A stretch of DNA of 53,496 nucleotides, from contig JAFUJA010000024.1 in the NCBI GenBank assembly GCA_017473905.1, positions 1 through 53,496 of the forward strand. The letters run 5' to 3'. A program made the translations under genes and the position numbers. This DNA comes from Lachnospiraceae bacterium. Lineage in GTDB: Bacteria > Bacillota > Clostridia > Lachnospirales > Lachnospiraceae. The notes below the pieces were generated by a model. It was given only the letters and a program-made list of their open reading frames with translations, did not search any database and was not told the DNA's origin. Each line of letters begins with the position of its first letter. Position 1 is the first letter of the stretch. This document shows, piece by piece, positions 17,474-25,265 of this stretch.

Positions 17474-18958
17474 TTATTTTAAGAAATCTAAAACCTCTTT
17501 TACCATTTCTTCTTTGTCACAAACGGTGGAATGTAAAACTTCAGCAGTCCTGATTTCCTCAATTGCAGGGGGAACTGCCACATTTGCAAGTTCGGATAAA
17601 CGGTCAATCAACTCAAAATCGCCCTTTCCTTCCACGCTGCCGTCAATTGCTTCCATAACGCTTCTTGTGAACTTAAAACAGCTTGCTGTAGATACAATCA
17701 CATTAGGAGTTGCATCTCCTGTTTTTTTACGATATTCCTCATAAACCGTAGCTGCTACCGCGGTATGGGTATCCATGACATAACCGCAGTCATCATATAC
17801 CCTGCGAATGGTTCCTGCCACCTGTTCTTCCGTTGCATAACCACCGATAAAGCCTGCAAGATTTGCTTTCATTTCATCGGTAATATCATATTTACCTGTC
17901 TTGGAAAGAGAATCCATTAATGCTTTATTTGCGTCCGCATCTTCATCTGCGATAAAGTAAATCAATCTTTCCAGATTGCTGGAAATCAAAATATCCATGG
18001 AAGGAGATGTAGTCAGAATAAATTCACGATTTCTGTCATAGCATCCGGTTTCAAAGAAATCGAATAATACCTTATTCTCATTGGATGCACAAATGAGCTT
18101 GTTCACGGGAAGACCGATTTTTTTCGCATAATATCCTGCAAGAATATTACCGAAGTTACCGGTAGGAACGGTAAAGTTCACAGCATCTCCCGCTTTGATC
18201 CGTTCTTCCTTTAAAAGTGTTGCATAAGCATACACATAGTAAACAACCTGGGGAATCAGACGACCGATGTTAATGGAGTTTGCCGATGAGAACTGGAAAC
18301 CTGCTTTATCAAGTTTCTCAGCCAGTTCTTTATCAGAAAAAATATTTTTTACACCGGTCTGGGCATCATCAAAGTTGCCTGTAATACCTACAACCTTAAC
18401 ATTCTTACCCTTCTGGGTCACCATCTGTTTTTCCTGAATTGCAGACACCCCGTTCTTCGGATAAAAAACAACAATTCTGGTACCTTCCACTCCCGCAAAC
18501 CCTGCAAGAGCAGCTTTTCCGGTATCTCCGGAAGTTGCGGTCAAAATTACAATTTCCTTATCTACGCCGTTTTTCTTTGCAGATACGGACATTAAATGAG
18601 GAAGAATGGACAATGCCATATCCTTAAATGCAATGGTTGCTCCGTGGAACAGTTCAAGATAATAGGTATCATCCACTGCAGTCATGGGTGCGATTACATC
18701 CGTGTCAAACTTCTCATCATACGCTTTGTTAATACAGTCTTTTAACTCTTCTTCCGTAAAATCAGTGAAGAACAGTTTCATAACTTCATAAGCAATTTCT
18801 CTGTATTCCATCGCTGAAAGTGCTTCCAGACTCTTGTCCAATACAGGGAACCGGTCCGGCACAAAAAGACCGCCATCATCCGCAAGACCCTTGATAATTG
18901 CCTGTGACGCACTTACATATTCTTTGTTTCCTCTGGTACTTCTATATCTGATATCCAT
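17474..18958 (-). CDS. thrC: threonine synthase
   Basis: ThrC converts O-phosphohomoserine to threonine with pyridoxal phosphate in the cytoplasm. The 494 residues match the longer fungal/E. coli-like type. Visible are the N-terminal YRSTRGN and DGGLFVPD, the PLP-lysine segment LFHGATIAFKDMALS, TATSGDTGKAALAGF (phosphate binding), NSINIGRLIPQVVYY and TGNFGNILAGYYAKKIGLP. The ribosome site GGAGGC is very close to the ATG. A GGGG/CCCC palindrome (18975-18987) sits directly upstream in the leader. It is the first gene of a two-gene unit with the response regulator. Confidence 0.95.
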   Translation of the reverse strand: MDIRYRSTRGNKEYVSASQAIIKGLADDGGLFVPDRFPVLDKSLEALSAMEYREIAYEVMKLFFTDFTEEELKDCINKAYDEKFDTDVIAPMTAVDDTYYLELFHGATIAFKDMALSILPHLMSVSAKKNGVDKEIVILTATSGDTGKAALAGFAGVEGTRIVVFYPKNGVSAIQEKQMVTQKGKNVKVVGITGNFDDAQTGVKNIFSDKELAEKLDKAGFQFSSANSINIGRLIPQVVYYVYAYATLLKEERIKAGDAVNFTVPTGNFGNILAGYYAKKIGLPVNKLICASNENKVLFDFFETGCYDRNREFILTTSPSMDILISSNLERLIYFIADEDADANKALMDSLSKTGKYDITDEMKANLAGFIGGYATEEQVAGTIRRVYDDCGYVMDTHTAVAATVYEEYRKKTGDATPNVIVSTASCFKFTRSVMEAIDGSVEGKGDFELIDRLSELANVAVPPAIEEIRTAEVLHSTVCDKEEMVKEVLDFLK

Positions 18959-19005
18959 AATGCCTCCGATATTTGGGGATATACCCCCAGTATTTTTATC
19001 ATTAA

Positions 19006-19034
19006 ATTATAACACACGAAATCCGTATATGCAA
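19006..19034 (-). promoter_or_regulatory. thrC: promoter of thrC
   Basis: Minus-strand TTGCAT (19029-19034) and TATAAT (19006-19011) with 17-bp spacing. It is divergent from the extended -10 promoter at 19067-19075. Confidence 0.7.
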
Positions 19035-19066
19035 TTAAAAACAGTCTGTATTTCTGCGGTTTTACA

Positions 19067-19075
19067 TGTTATAAT
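19067..19075 (+). promoter_or_regulatory. extended -10 promoter giving a leaderless mRNA
   Basis: The + strand has TGTTATAAT (TGnTATAAT) at 19067-19075. With the usual six-base discriminator the start falls at 19082, exactly the A of the ATG of the AP2-domain gene. There is no GGAGG-like sequence between promoter and ATG, and the -35 region is weak. Confidence 0.65.
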
Positions 19076-19081
19076 GCACGT

Positions 19082-19870
19082 ATGAGCAGAAATAATACCG
19101 GCGTTTTCGCCGCACGAAAAAAAGACAACTCCATATATTACCGTGCATCCCTGACATACAAAGGGAAACACATCAGTCTGGGAAGCTTTAATACCGAGGA
19201 AGCGGCAGGAGAAGCCTATCGCTATGCCCGGGAGATTTTGGACACACCGTCCCTGTTACCGGAAAACTGCCCTTTGGAACTTCCCCTGCCTTTTGAAAAG
19301 CTGGTTATTCTTACCAATTTCAGAGACAACGGACTGTATTTTTCAACCCCGATTTATTTACGAAAAAGTTTCTTTTTATATTATCTGTCCCGGGAACGAA
19401 TTTTAAAATTCGACAAGGATGATTTGTTTTATTATTCCTCCCATAAAATAATGGCAAGAGGAAACCATCTTTTTGTGGCAGATTACGGAATGCAGGTAAA
19501 TATTTTAAACCGCTACGAAATCATGAGCTATGCGGTTCCCGGAAGGGATTATGACTTTGCAAACGGCGATACAAACGATTTCAGATATAACAACATTATC
19601 ATTCATAACCGTTACCGTGGAGTACGCCGCAAAGACGATGAAGGAAATGTCTTTTATGAAGCATACATTCACGTTAACGGCACCATCAAAATCGGAAATT
19701 ATGAACGTGAAGAACTTGCCGCAATCGCTTACAATAAAGCCATTGATATTCTTCACAAAAACGGCTTCAAGAGGAAATACACTCCCAATTATGTAGAAAA
19801 CATTTCTCCCAGGGAATACGCAGAGTTATACTCTTCCCTGTCCGTAAATCCTTATTTATATGAGGCCTGA
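19082..19870 (+). CDS. AP2-domain protein with degenerate HNH core
   Basis: This is a 262-residue protein with two AP2/integrase-type DNA-binding segments, residues about 6-53 (TGVFAARKKDNSIYYRASL, FNTEEAAGEAYRYAREIL) and about 177-228 (YRGVRRKDDEGNVFYEAYI, EELAAIAYNKAIDIL). Between them residues about 121-176 follow an HNH-endonuclease outline (NRYEIMSYAVPGRDYDFANG then DTNDFRYNNI). The position of the catalytic His in the usual DHxNGD is Phe159, so nuclease activity is probably lost. It resembles homing-endonuclease-derived DNA-binding proteins, and a regulator or remnant is likely. It is the only gene here with no Shine-Dalgarno site. It ends at a large hairpin shared with the convergent GH25-like gene. 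Confidence 0.7.
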   Translation: MSRNNTGVFAARKKDNSIYYRASLTYKGKHISLGSFNTEEAAGEAYRYAREILDTPSLLPENCPLELPLPFEKLVILTNFRDNGLYFSTPIYLRKSFFLYYLSRERILKFDKDDLFYYSSHKIMARGNHLFVADYGMQVNILNRYEIMSYAVPGRDYDFANGDTNDFRYNNIIIHNRYRGVRRKDDEGNVFYEAYIHVNGTIKIGNYEREELAAIAYNKAIDILHKNGFKRKYTPNYVENISPREYAELYSSLSVNPYLYEA

Positions 19871-19891
19871 CCCAATTTAAACAAAACAACA

Positions 19892-19956
19892 AAGCACTTC
19901 TTACGCAGTCTTCCGTCTGAATCCGACGATTCACTGCCTGTAAGAAGTGCTTCTTT
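19892..19956. terminator. long bidirectional hairpin terminator
   Basis: Twelve-bp arms AAGCACTTCTTA (19892-19903) and TAAGAAGTGCTT (19941-19952) enclose a second stem GCAGT/ACTGC (19905-19909 with 19933-19937) and a third CGTC/GACG. The + strand tail is CTTTTTATTTT. It is larger than a usual terminator and serves the two convergent genes. Confidence 0.85.
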
Positions 19957-21039
19957 TTATTTTATGGTATAATCAACAAAACTGATGCTCATTGCCACCG
20001 AACCGGATACGCCTTCCACATCTCCCACGGTGGTATAACGCCACATTTGGAAACGGTACGGATAATCCGGAATATCTTTTATCTGATTCAGCCATGTCCC
20101 GTAATTAGAAAGTGCAGCATAATTGATATCTTCAAACATCCATTCCTTGTCACCGTATATAATACCGATATAACCCGCCTCATCAATTTTCTGTAAAAAC
20201 GCTTTGGCAATTCTGGTTTTATCTTCTTTGGTAAGCGCATCAATACGTGCGGAATCATTTTCCACATGTTCCATCACAAAAGCCACGGGATATGCCAGAT
20301 TCCAATCCTGCAGATATTGAAGAACAAAATCTGCTTCCTCTTCTGCTTCTTCTTCCGTAATTGCCTGGGAATGCCATACAACACCTACGTCCAGTCCCGC
20401 ATCCGTGGCACGTTTTATATTATCGGAGAAATAATCATCCAGCACCAGCTGTCCCGTGGTATAACCTCTCTGTCCCAGGCGGATCATTACATAATCAATA
20501 CCGTCCCTTTTTACCTCGTTAAAATCCACATAACCCTGATACTTGGAAACCTCAATTCCCTGGTAAGAAATTTTAATTCCGTCTTCGTAATATGCCATCC
20601 GGTCATTCAAAAGTGCGAAACCGGAATTCTCGTAATCATTCACCGGGAGATAGGAATTGACCTTTACCCATTCACTGCTTCCGTCCCTGCGTTCAAGAAG
20701 GGTTTTGGTTCCCCCTTCACTGGGATCGTTTTCTTCCCGTTCCGTAGAAACAGAAGGTTTCTCTTTCTCGTCTTCCTCTTCCATATAATCTACCCAAATA
20801 TCCAAATCATCGGATTCCAGCTTACTTCCGCTGATAAGGGAATCTATGGAAATTTCCGAAGATGAGCCTTCCGTAACCGTTTTTCCTCTCTCTCCGCCGA
20901 ATATTTTATCTTTGTTTAAAAGAAGGACAACACCTACGACAGCCACAATAAAAACTGCCATGCAACAAAACGCTATTACCACAAAAGAATTGCCTTTGCT
21001 GCTTCGTATCTGTTCTTCATAGTTTTCATCAAGTCTCAT
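19957..21039 (-). CDS. membrane-anchored GH25-like (lysozyme-fold) protein, probably inactive
   Basis: This is a 360-residue type II membrane protein: short cytoplasmic N-terminus, one membrane helix (about 19-41), acidic linker to about 155, then a GH25 muramidase-like domain to the end. Family landmarks are kept (YQGIEVSKYQGYVDFNEVK, IDYVMIRLGQRGY, FQMWRYTTVG, VEGVSG). The acidic residues are altered: the first Asp is Glu163 (GIEVS for GIDVS), the DxE pair reads VME at 255-257, and the late Asp of GxVDxN is Ala349 (SVAMSIS). It may bind peptidoglycan without cutting. The start is set at MRLDENY with AAAGGAG; the longer GTG-start form lacks a ribosome site. Confidence 0.8.
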   Translation of the reverse strand: MRLDENYEEQIRSSKGNSFVVIAFCCMAVFIVAVVGVVLLLNKDKIFGGERGKTVTEGSSSEISIDSLISGSKLESDDLDIWVDYMEEEDEKEKPSVSTEREENDPSEGGTKTLLERRDGSSEWVKVNSYLPVNDYENSGFALLNDRMAYYEDGIKISYQGIEVSKYQGYVDFNEVKRDGIDYVMIRLGQRGYTTGQLVLDDYFSDNIKRATDAGLDVGVVWHSQAITEEEAEEEADFVLQYLQDWNLAYPVAFVMEHVENDSARIDALTKEDKTRIAKAFLQKIDEAGYIGIIYGDKEWMFEDINYAALSNYGTWLNQIKDIPDYPYRFQMWRYTTVGDVEGVSGSVAMSISFVDYTIK

Positions 21040-21099
21040 TTTATTTAAACTCCTTTGGTATAGTGTACCACAATTACCCGGATTGGAAAACACTTTCTC

Positions 21100-21128
21100 T
21101 TTACATTCCAGAATAAAAAAGCTAACAT
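21100..21128 (+). promoter_or_regulatory. apbE: putative promoter of apbE
   Basis: TTTACA (21100-21105) and TAACAT (21123-21128) with 17-bp spacing, 42 bp ahead of the apbE start. The -10 box is poor. Confidence 0.4.
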
Positions 21129-21169
21129 ATAACTTGATGTAAAAACAATAAAAGAAAAGAGAATCCTAT

Positions 21170-22177
21170 ATGCATAATCCTAAAATAAATTCCGGGAAAT
21201 ACAGGTTTGTCTCCCTTTTTCTCCTATGCAGCCTTGTGTTTTCCACCCTCTCCGGATGCAGTCGAAATACGGAACCACTCCATTATCAGGGGTACTATTT
21301 TAATACGGTTATTACCCTTACATTTTATAATGAAACAGATGCTCAATTACAAGGCAATTGCTTTTCATTATGTCAAAAATACGAAAACATGCTGAGCCGC
21401 ACCGTGGAAGGCAGTGATATCTGGAACATTAACCACGGAAACGGGCAGCCGGTAAGTGTACAGGAAGAAACCTATGCACTTCTGGAAGATGCAATTTCTT
21501 ACTGCGAACAGACAGACGGACAAATTGATATCACGGTTGCACCCTTAATGGACTTATGGGATTTCACTTCCGGCATCGAAGAAAAAGCCCCTCCCACAAA
21601 GAAAGATATTGATACGATTCTCCCTCATATCAATTATAAAAATGTGATTTTAAAGGACGGAACAGTAACCTTAACCGACCCGGAAGCAGGCATCGACTTA
21701 GGTTTCATTGCCAAAGGATTTATTGCCGATAAATTAAAAGAATATCTGATGGAACAAGGGGTTACTTCAGCTTTGATTAACCTTGGAGGAAACATTTTAA
21801 CCATTGGTTCCAAACCGGACGGAAGTGCTTATACCATCGGTGTAAAAGATCCGTTTTCAGTAAACGGAGGTCACCTTACCACTGTCTCATCAACGGATAA
21901 TTCCGTAGTCACCTCCGGCACATACGAGCGCTATTTCACCTGGGAAAACACCAGATATCACCATATTCTGGATGCCTCCACAGGATATCCGGCCGAAACA
22001 GATATTGCCGGTGTTACCATCATTTGTGACTCATCCACAAAGGCAGATGCTTTAAGTACCACCTGTCTCCTTTTAGGAAAAGAAAAAGCGCTGGAACTGC
22101 TTGCGTCTTTTCCTGATACGGAAGGCATTTTTATCACAAACGACGGAGAAATCTACTCTACCCGAGAGAATGAATAA
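21170..22177 (+). CDS. apbE: FAD:protein FMN transferase (ApbE), lipoprotein
   Basis: ApbE moves FMN from FAD onto a threonine of extracytoplasmic or membrane flavoproteins such as RnfG, RnfD and NqrB/C. The 335-residue protein has a lipoprotein signal ending in the lipobox LSGC (Cys about 30), so it works on the outer face of the membrane. Family segments are YYFNTVITLTFYN, DGQIDITVAPLMDLWDF, GIDLGFIAKGFIADKL, ALINLGGNILTIG, VVTSGTYERYF and HHILDASTGYPAE, including the Mg/FAD-binding Asp and the TSGTYERY loop. It is convergent to rnfCDGEAB, whose RnfG and RnfD are expected substrates. The ribosome site is weak (AAAGAGAA). Confidence 0.92.
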   Translation: MHNPKINSGKYRFVSLFLLCSLVFSTLSGCSRNTEPLHYQGYYFNTVITLTFYNETDAQLQGNCFSLCQKYENMLSRTVEGSDIWNINHGNGQPVSVQEETYALLEDAISYCEQTDGQIDITVAPLMDLWDFTSGIEEKAPPTKKDIDTILPHINYKNVILKDGTVTLTDPEAGIDLGFIAKGFIADKLKEYLMEQGVTSALINLGGNILTIGSKPDGSAYTIGVKDPFSVNGGHLTTVSSTDNSVVTSGTYERYFTWENTRYHHILDASTGYPAETDIAGVTIICDSSTKADALSTTCLLLGKEKALELLASFPDTEGIFITNDGEIYSTRENE

Positions 22178-22250
22178 TCCATTTTACCCCACTTATGTTT
22201 ATCATAGCTGATGCAGAATTCTTAATGATGTATCAGGATACCAAAATAAA

Positions 22251-22284
22251 AAAGAGTCTGCAACGATGCAGACTCTTTTTTTAA
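22251..22284. terminator. bidirectional terminator between apbE and rnfB
   Basis: Arms AAAGAGTCTGC (22251-22261) and GCAGACTCTTT (22268-22278) pair over 11 bp around a 6-nt loop, with T/A runs on both flanks. Confidence 0.9.
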
Positions 22285-22292
22285 TAATTATT

Positions 22293-23090
22293 TTAAAGTG
22301 TAATGATTGATTTCTTAGGACACTTTTCAGCGCAGGCACCACAACCGATACATAAATCCTGATCGATTTTAGCGTGGAAATCTGTCACTTCTACAGCACC
22401 CTTTTCACAGTTCTTCTTACAGATACCGCAACCGATACAACCTGCGCTGCAGGCTTTGGTTGTTGCCGCACCCTTTGCTTTGGAAGAACATGCCACGGCA
22501 TATTTTGCATCATAAGGAATCAACTCAATTAAGTTTCTGGGACAAACAGCAATACATTTACCGCAGGCCTTACATTTCTCCTTATCAACAACAGCTACAC
22601 CATTTACTACATGAATGGCATCGAAAGGACATACCTTTACACAACTGCCGAAGCCCTGACATCCGAAGTTACAACTTTTAGGTCCCTGATTGGGAACAAA
22701 TGCAAGCATCTGGCAATCCTGCTGTCCTGTGTAATTGTAATCTTCTTTTACCTTATCACAATCACCCTGACATTTTACAAAGGCAACCATCTTCTTGCCG
22801 GCAACAGCTTCAACGCCCATAATTTCGGCAATCTGATTTCCAACAGCTTCGCCACCTACGGGACAGGCATTTACGGGAGCTTCTCCTTTTACAATTGCTG
22901 CAGCAAGACCGCTACATCCGGGGTAACCACAACCTCCACAGTTGTTTCCGGGCAGAACGCCTCCAATTTTTTCTTCTCTTTCATCCACAAAAACCTTGAA
23001 AATAATGGATGCAATTCCAAGGAAGATACCGATGAATAATCCGACTATCGCTACAATAGCAACGGAAAACAAAATAGCTTTAATATCCAT
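22293..23090 (-). CDS. rnfB: Rnf complex subunit B, ferredoxin-domain
   Basis: RnfB is the likely entry point for electrons from reduced ferredoxin into the membrane Rnf complex (ferredoxin:NAD+ oxidoreductase). The 265-residue protein has an N-terminal membrane helix (about 6-32) and the Fe-S domain CGGCGYPGCSGLAAAIVKGE. Several [4Fe-4S] clusters follow (CVKVCPFDAIHVV, CKACGKCIAVCPRNLI, CIGCGICKKNCEKGAVEV, CIGCGACAEKCPKKSI). This layout matches clostridial RnfB. It is the last gene of rnfCDGEAB, 13 bp after rnfA, and ends at a bidirectional terminator. Confidence 0.96.
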   Translation of the reverse strand: MDIKAILFSVAIVAIVGLFIGIFLGIASIIFKVFVDEREEKIGGVLPGNNCGGCGYPGCSGLAAAIVKGEAPVNACPVGGEAVGNQIAEIMGVEAVAGKKMVAFVKCQGDCDKVKEDYNYTGQQDCQMLAFVPNQGPKSCNFGCQGFGSCVKVCPFDAIHVVNGVAVVDKEKCKACGKCIAVCPRNLIELIPYDAKYAVACSSKAKGAATTKACSAGCIGCGICKKNCEKGAVEVTDFHAKIDQDLCIGCGACAEKCPKKSIITL

Positions 23091-23103
23091 TGTCTCTCCT
23101 CCT

Positions 23104-23691
23104 TTAAATTAATCCGGCAAATCCGCAGAATGCGATTGCCATCAGACCGGCAGTTACAAGTACAATAGGCATACCCTGAAAAGGCTTGGGAATATTGTTA
23201 AATTCCATTTTTTCACGGATACCCGCAAGAATAATAATTGCAATGGCAAATCCCACGCTGGTAGCCAAACCGTTTACAACACCTGTCAAAATATCATATT
23301 CCAAATTAACATTGTTAATTGCAACACCAAGTACCGCACAGTTTGTTGTAATCAGAGGAAGATATACACCAAGTGCCTGATACAGACCTTTCATGTATTT
23401 CTTCAGGAACAATTCTACAAACTGAACCAATGCTGCAATGATCAAAATAAATACAATGGTTTTTAAGTAGGTAAGACCCAACTTAGAAAGAATAAATTCA
23501 TAAATCAACCCTGTTACAAGAGATGCAAGGGTAATAACGAAAATAACGGCTCCACCCATTCCGGCTGCGGTTTTAACCTTTTTGGATACACCAAGGAAAG
23601 GACACAAACCAAGGAACTGGCTTAATACTACGTTAGAAACAAGGGAAGAACCGATTGCTACAACAAATAACTGAATAAAATAGTCACCCAT
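23104..23691 (-). CDS. rnfA: Rnf complex subunit A
   Basis: This is a 195-residue integral membrane subunit with about six helices. It pairs with RnfE in a pseudo-symmetric core that carries a membrane-embedded Fe-S cluster and forms part of the ion path. Conserved segments include VLSQFLGLCPFLGVSKK near the N-terminus and LPLITTNCAVLGVAINN in the middle, with the cysteines that ligate the intramembrane cluster. It begins directly after the rnfE stop codon, so the two are translationally coupled. Confidence 0.96.
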   Translation of the reverse strand: MGDYFIQLFVVAIGSSLVSNVVLSQFLGLCPFLGVSKKVKTAAGMGGAVIFVITLASLVTGLIYEFILSKLGLTYLKTIVFILIIAALVQFVELFLKKYMKGLYQALGVYLPLITTNCAVLGVAINNVNLEYDILTGVVNGLATSVGFAIAIIILAGIREKMEFNNIPKPFQGMPIVLVTAGLMAIAFCGFAGLI

Positions 23692-24600
23692 TTAGTTCTC
23701 CTCCTTTTCTGCTTTTTCTTCTTTTACAACTTCTTTTTTAGATTCTTCGTTTACTTCCGCTTTCTTTTCGGTTGCGGGAGCTGCCACCTTTTCAGTGGTA
23801 TCAATCAGACGTTTTGCACAACCCGAATCGCTGCAGTTCATACAATCGCTGCTGCATCCGGACTGAATCTTGCTCACATCTTTGCCCTTCTTCTTTCCGC
23901 TCTCCTTCATTACATTCTGAATTGCAGTAAGGCATGCAAGAACAAAGAACGCACCCGGTGCCATTACAACAATACCAATAGGTGAAAAGCTGCCGATTTC
24001 TCCGGTAATAAAAGCATTTAATTCCTGAACAAGAACAGAAGTACTGTTCGGATCCAGAACCTTATCTACAAGTCCGTTAATCATAACGGGGATAGAGGTA
24101 TTATAAATGTCCGGACCGGAAATACCGAAGAATGTTCCTGCACCGATAAATTCACGAAGCAAACCGATAAGGGTAAGTGCAAGGGTAAATCCAAGTCCCA
24201 TACCGATACCGTCGAACAATGAGGGAAGCATTTTATTTTTAGATGCGTAAGCTTCCGCACGTCCTAAAATAATACAGTTTACTACAATAAGACTGATATA
24301 AATACCTAATGAAGAATACAGAGAAGGCACATACGCGTGCATAATCAATTCTACAAGGGTTACAAAGGTTGCAATAATTACAATATAGGCAGGAATACGA
24401 ACCTTATCAGGAATGATTTTACGCAATGCAGAAATCAAAAGGTTACTTAATGCCAATACAACCATGGTTGACAATCCCATTCCCAAGCCGTTGATTGCTG
24501 AAGATGTTACCGCAAGGGTAGGACACATACCAAGCATCAATACGAAGGTAGGGTTTTCTTTGATAATACCGTTATATAATCTTTCAATACAACTCTTCAT
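23692..24600 (-). CDS. rnfE: Rnf complex subunit E with Cys-rich C-terminal tail
   Basis: RnfE is the integral membrane partner of RnfA in the ion-translocating core, with about six helices. Conserved parts are NPTFVLMLGMCPTLAVTSSA and YISLIVVNCIILGRAEAYAS, which carry the cluster cysteines. The usual subunit is about 200-230 residues, whereas this one has 302. After the last helix comes a basic stretch, then a Cys cluster at residues 249, 253, 256 and 261 (CSSDCMNCSDSGC), then a Lys/Glu/Ala-rich tail of about 40 residues. The Cys motif resembles those of small FeoB-associated Cys-rich proteins and may bind metal. The start overlaps the rnfG stop by one base (TAATG). Confidence 0.93.
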   Translation of the reverse strand: MKSCIERLYNGIIKENPTFVLMLGMCPTLAVTSSAINGLGMGLSTMVVLALSNLLISALRKIIPDKVRIPAYIVIIATFVTLVELIMHAYVPSLYSSLGIYISLIVVNCIILGRAEAYASKNKMLPSLFDGIGMGLGFTLALTLIGLLREFIGAGTFFGISGPDIYNTSIPVMINGLVDKVLDPNSTSVLVQELNAFITGEIGSFSPIGIVVMAPGAFFVLACLTAIQNVMKESGKKKGKDVSKIQSGCSSDCMNCSDSGCAKRLIDTTEKVAAPATEKKAEVNEESKKEVVKEEKAEKEEN

Positions 24601-25265
24601 TATGAATTACCTCCTTCCGTAAGTGCACGAAAACAGGTCATTCCTGCGTTTACACCATTTGTGATTGCATCAGATGTAATTGTTGCACTGGTGATAGCAT
24701 CAATTGCCTCATCAGACTGAGCTCCGTCTCCGCCTTTTGTTACAAAAAACGCATCAGCTTTTACGTTGCGGAACTGGGGAATCAATACACTTTCTGCATT
24801 CATTCCAAGACCGGGAGTTTCTGCAATAGAAAGAAGAGATACGCCCTTTAACACACCATCTGCTGTCACGCCCATATAAAATGAAATCGCTCCGCCGTAA
24901 CCTTCTTTGGTTGTAATACCAATAACATAACCATAAAGGCTGCCGTCTGCCTGTAACGCACGATAAACTGCATCAGCAGTAATACTGCTGCTGTAAGATC
25001 CTGCACACTTTTCATTCAATGCTGCTACTTCAGTTTCAGAAAGTTCTTCAAAGGTAAGGGAAACCACCTCTACCATATTACCGCTTGCATCTGCTTCATA
25101 AAATACCTCTCCGCAAGCTGTAGCTTTTGCCGCAAGTTCCTGCTGGGCAATGGGCTCTTTGGTGAGTTCGTTCACTACACCCAAAAGCACACCTGCAATT
25201 AAAGTAATTGCAAAAAGAATCAAAGTATCTTTAATGAGACCTTTCATCTGTCCTTTCTCTTTCAT
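24600..25265 (-). CDS. rnfG: Rnf complex subunit G, covalent FMN protein
   Basis: RnfG carries FMN on a threonine on the outer side of the membrane. The 221-residue protein has one N-terminal membrane helix (about 9-28) followed by an FMN-binding domain (YGYVIGITTKEGYGGAISFY, LLSIAETPGLGMNAES). The flavinylation segment is AIDAITSATITSDAITNGVN near residue 190, where the threonine of SATITS is the expected ApbE target. It overlaps the end of rnfD by four bases (ATGA) and rnfE by one. Confidence 0.95.
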   Translation of the reverse strand: MKEKGQMKGLIKDTLILFAITLIAGVLLGVVNELTKEPIAQQELAAKATACGEVFYEADASGNMVEVVSLTFEELSETEVAALNEKCAGSYSSSITADAVYRALQADGSLYGYVIGITTKEGYGGAISFYMGVTADGVLKGVSLLSIAETPGLGMNAESVLIPQFRNVKADAFFVTKGGDGAQSDEAIDAITSATITSDAITNGVNAGMTCFRALTEGGNS

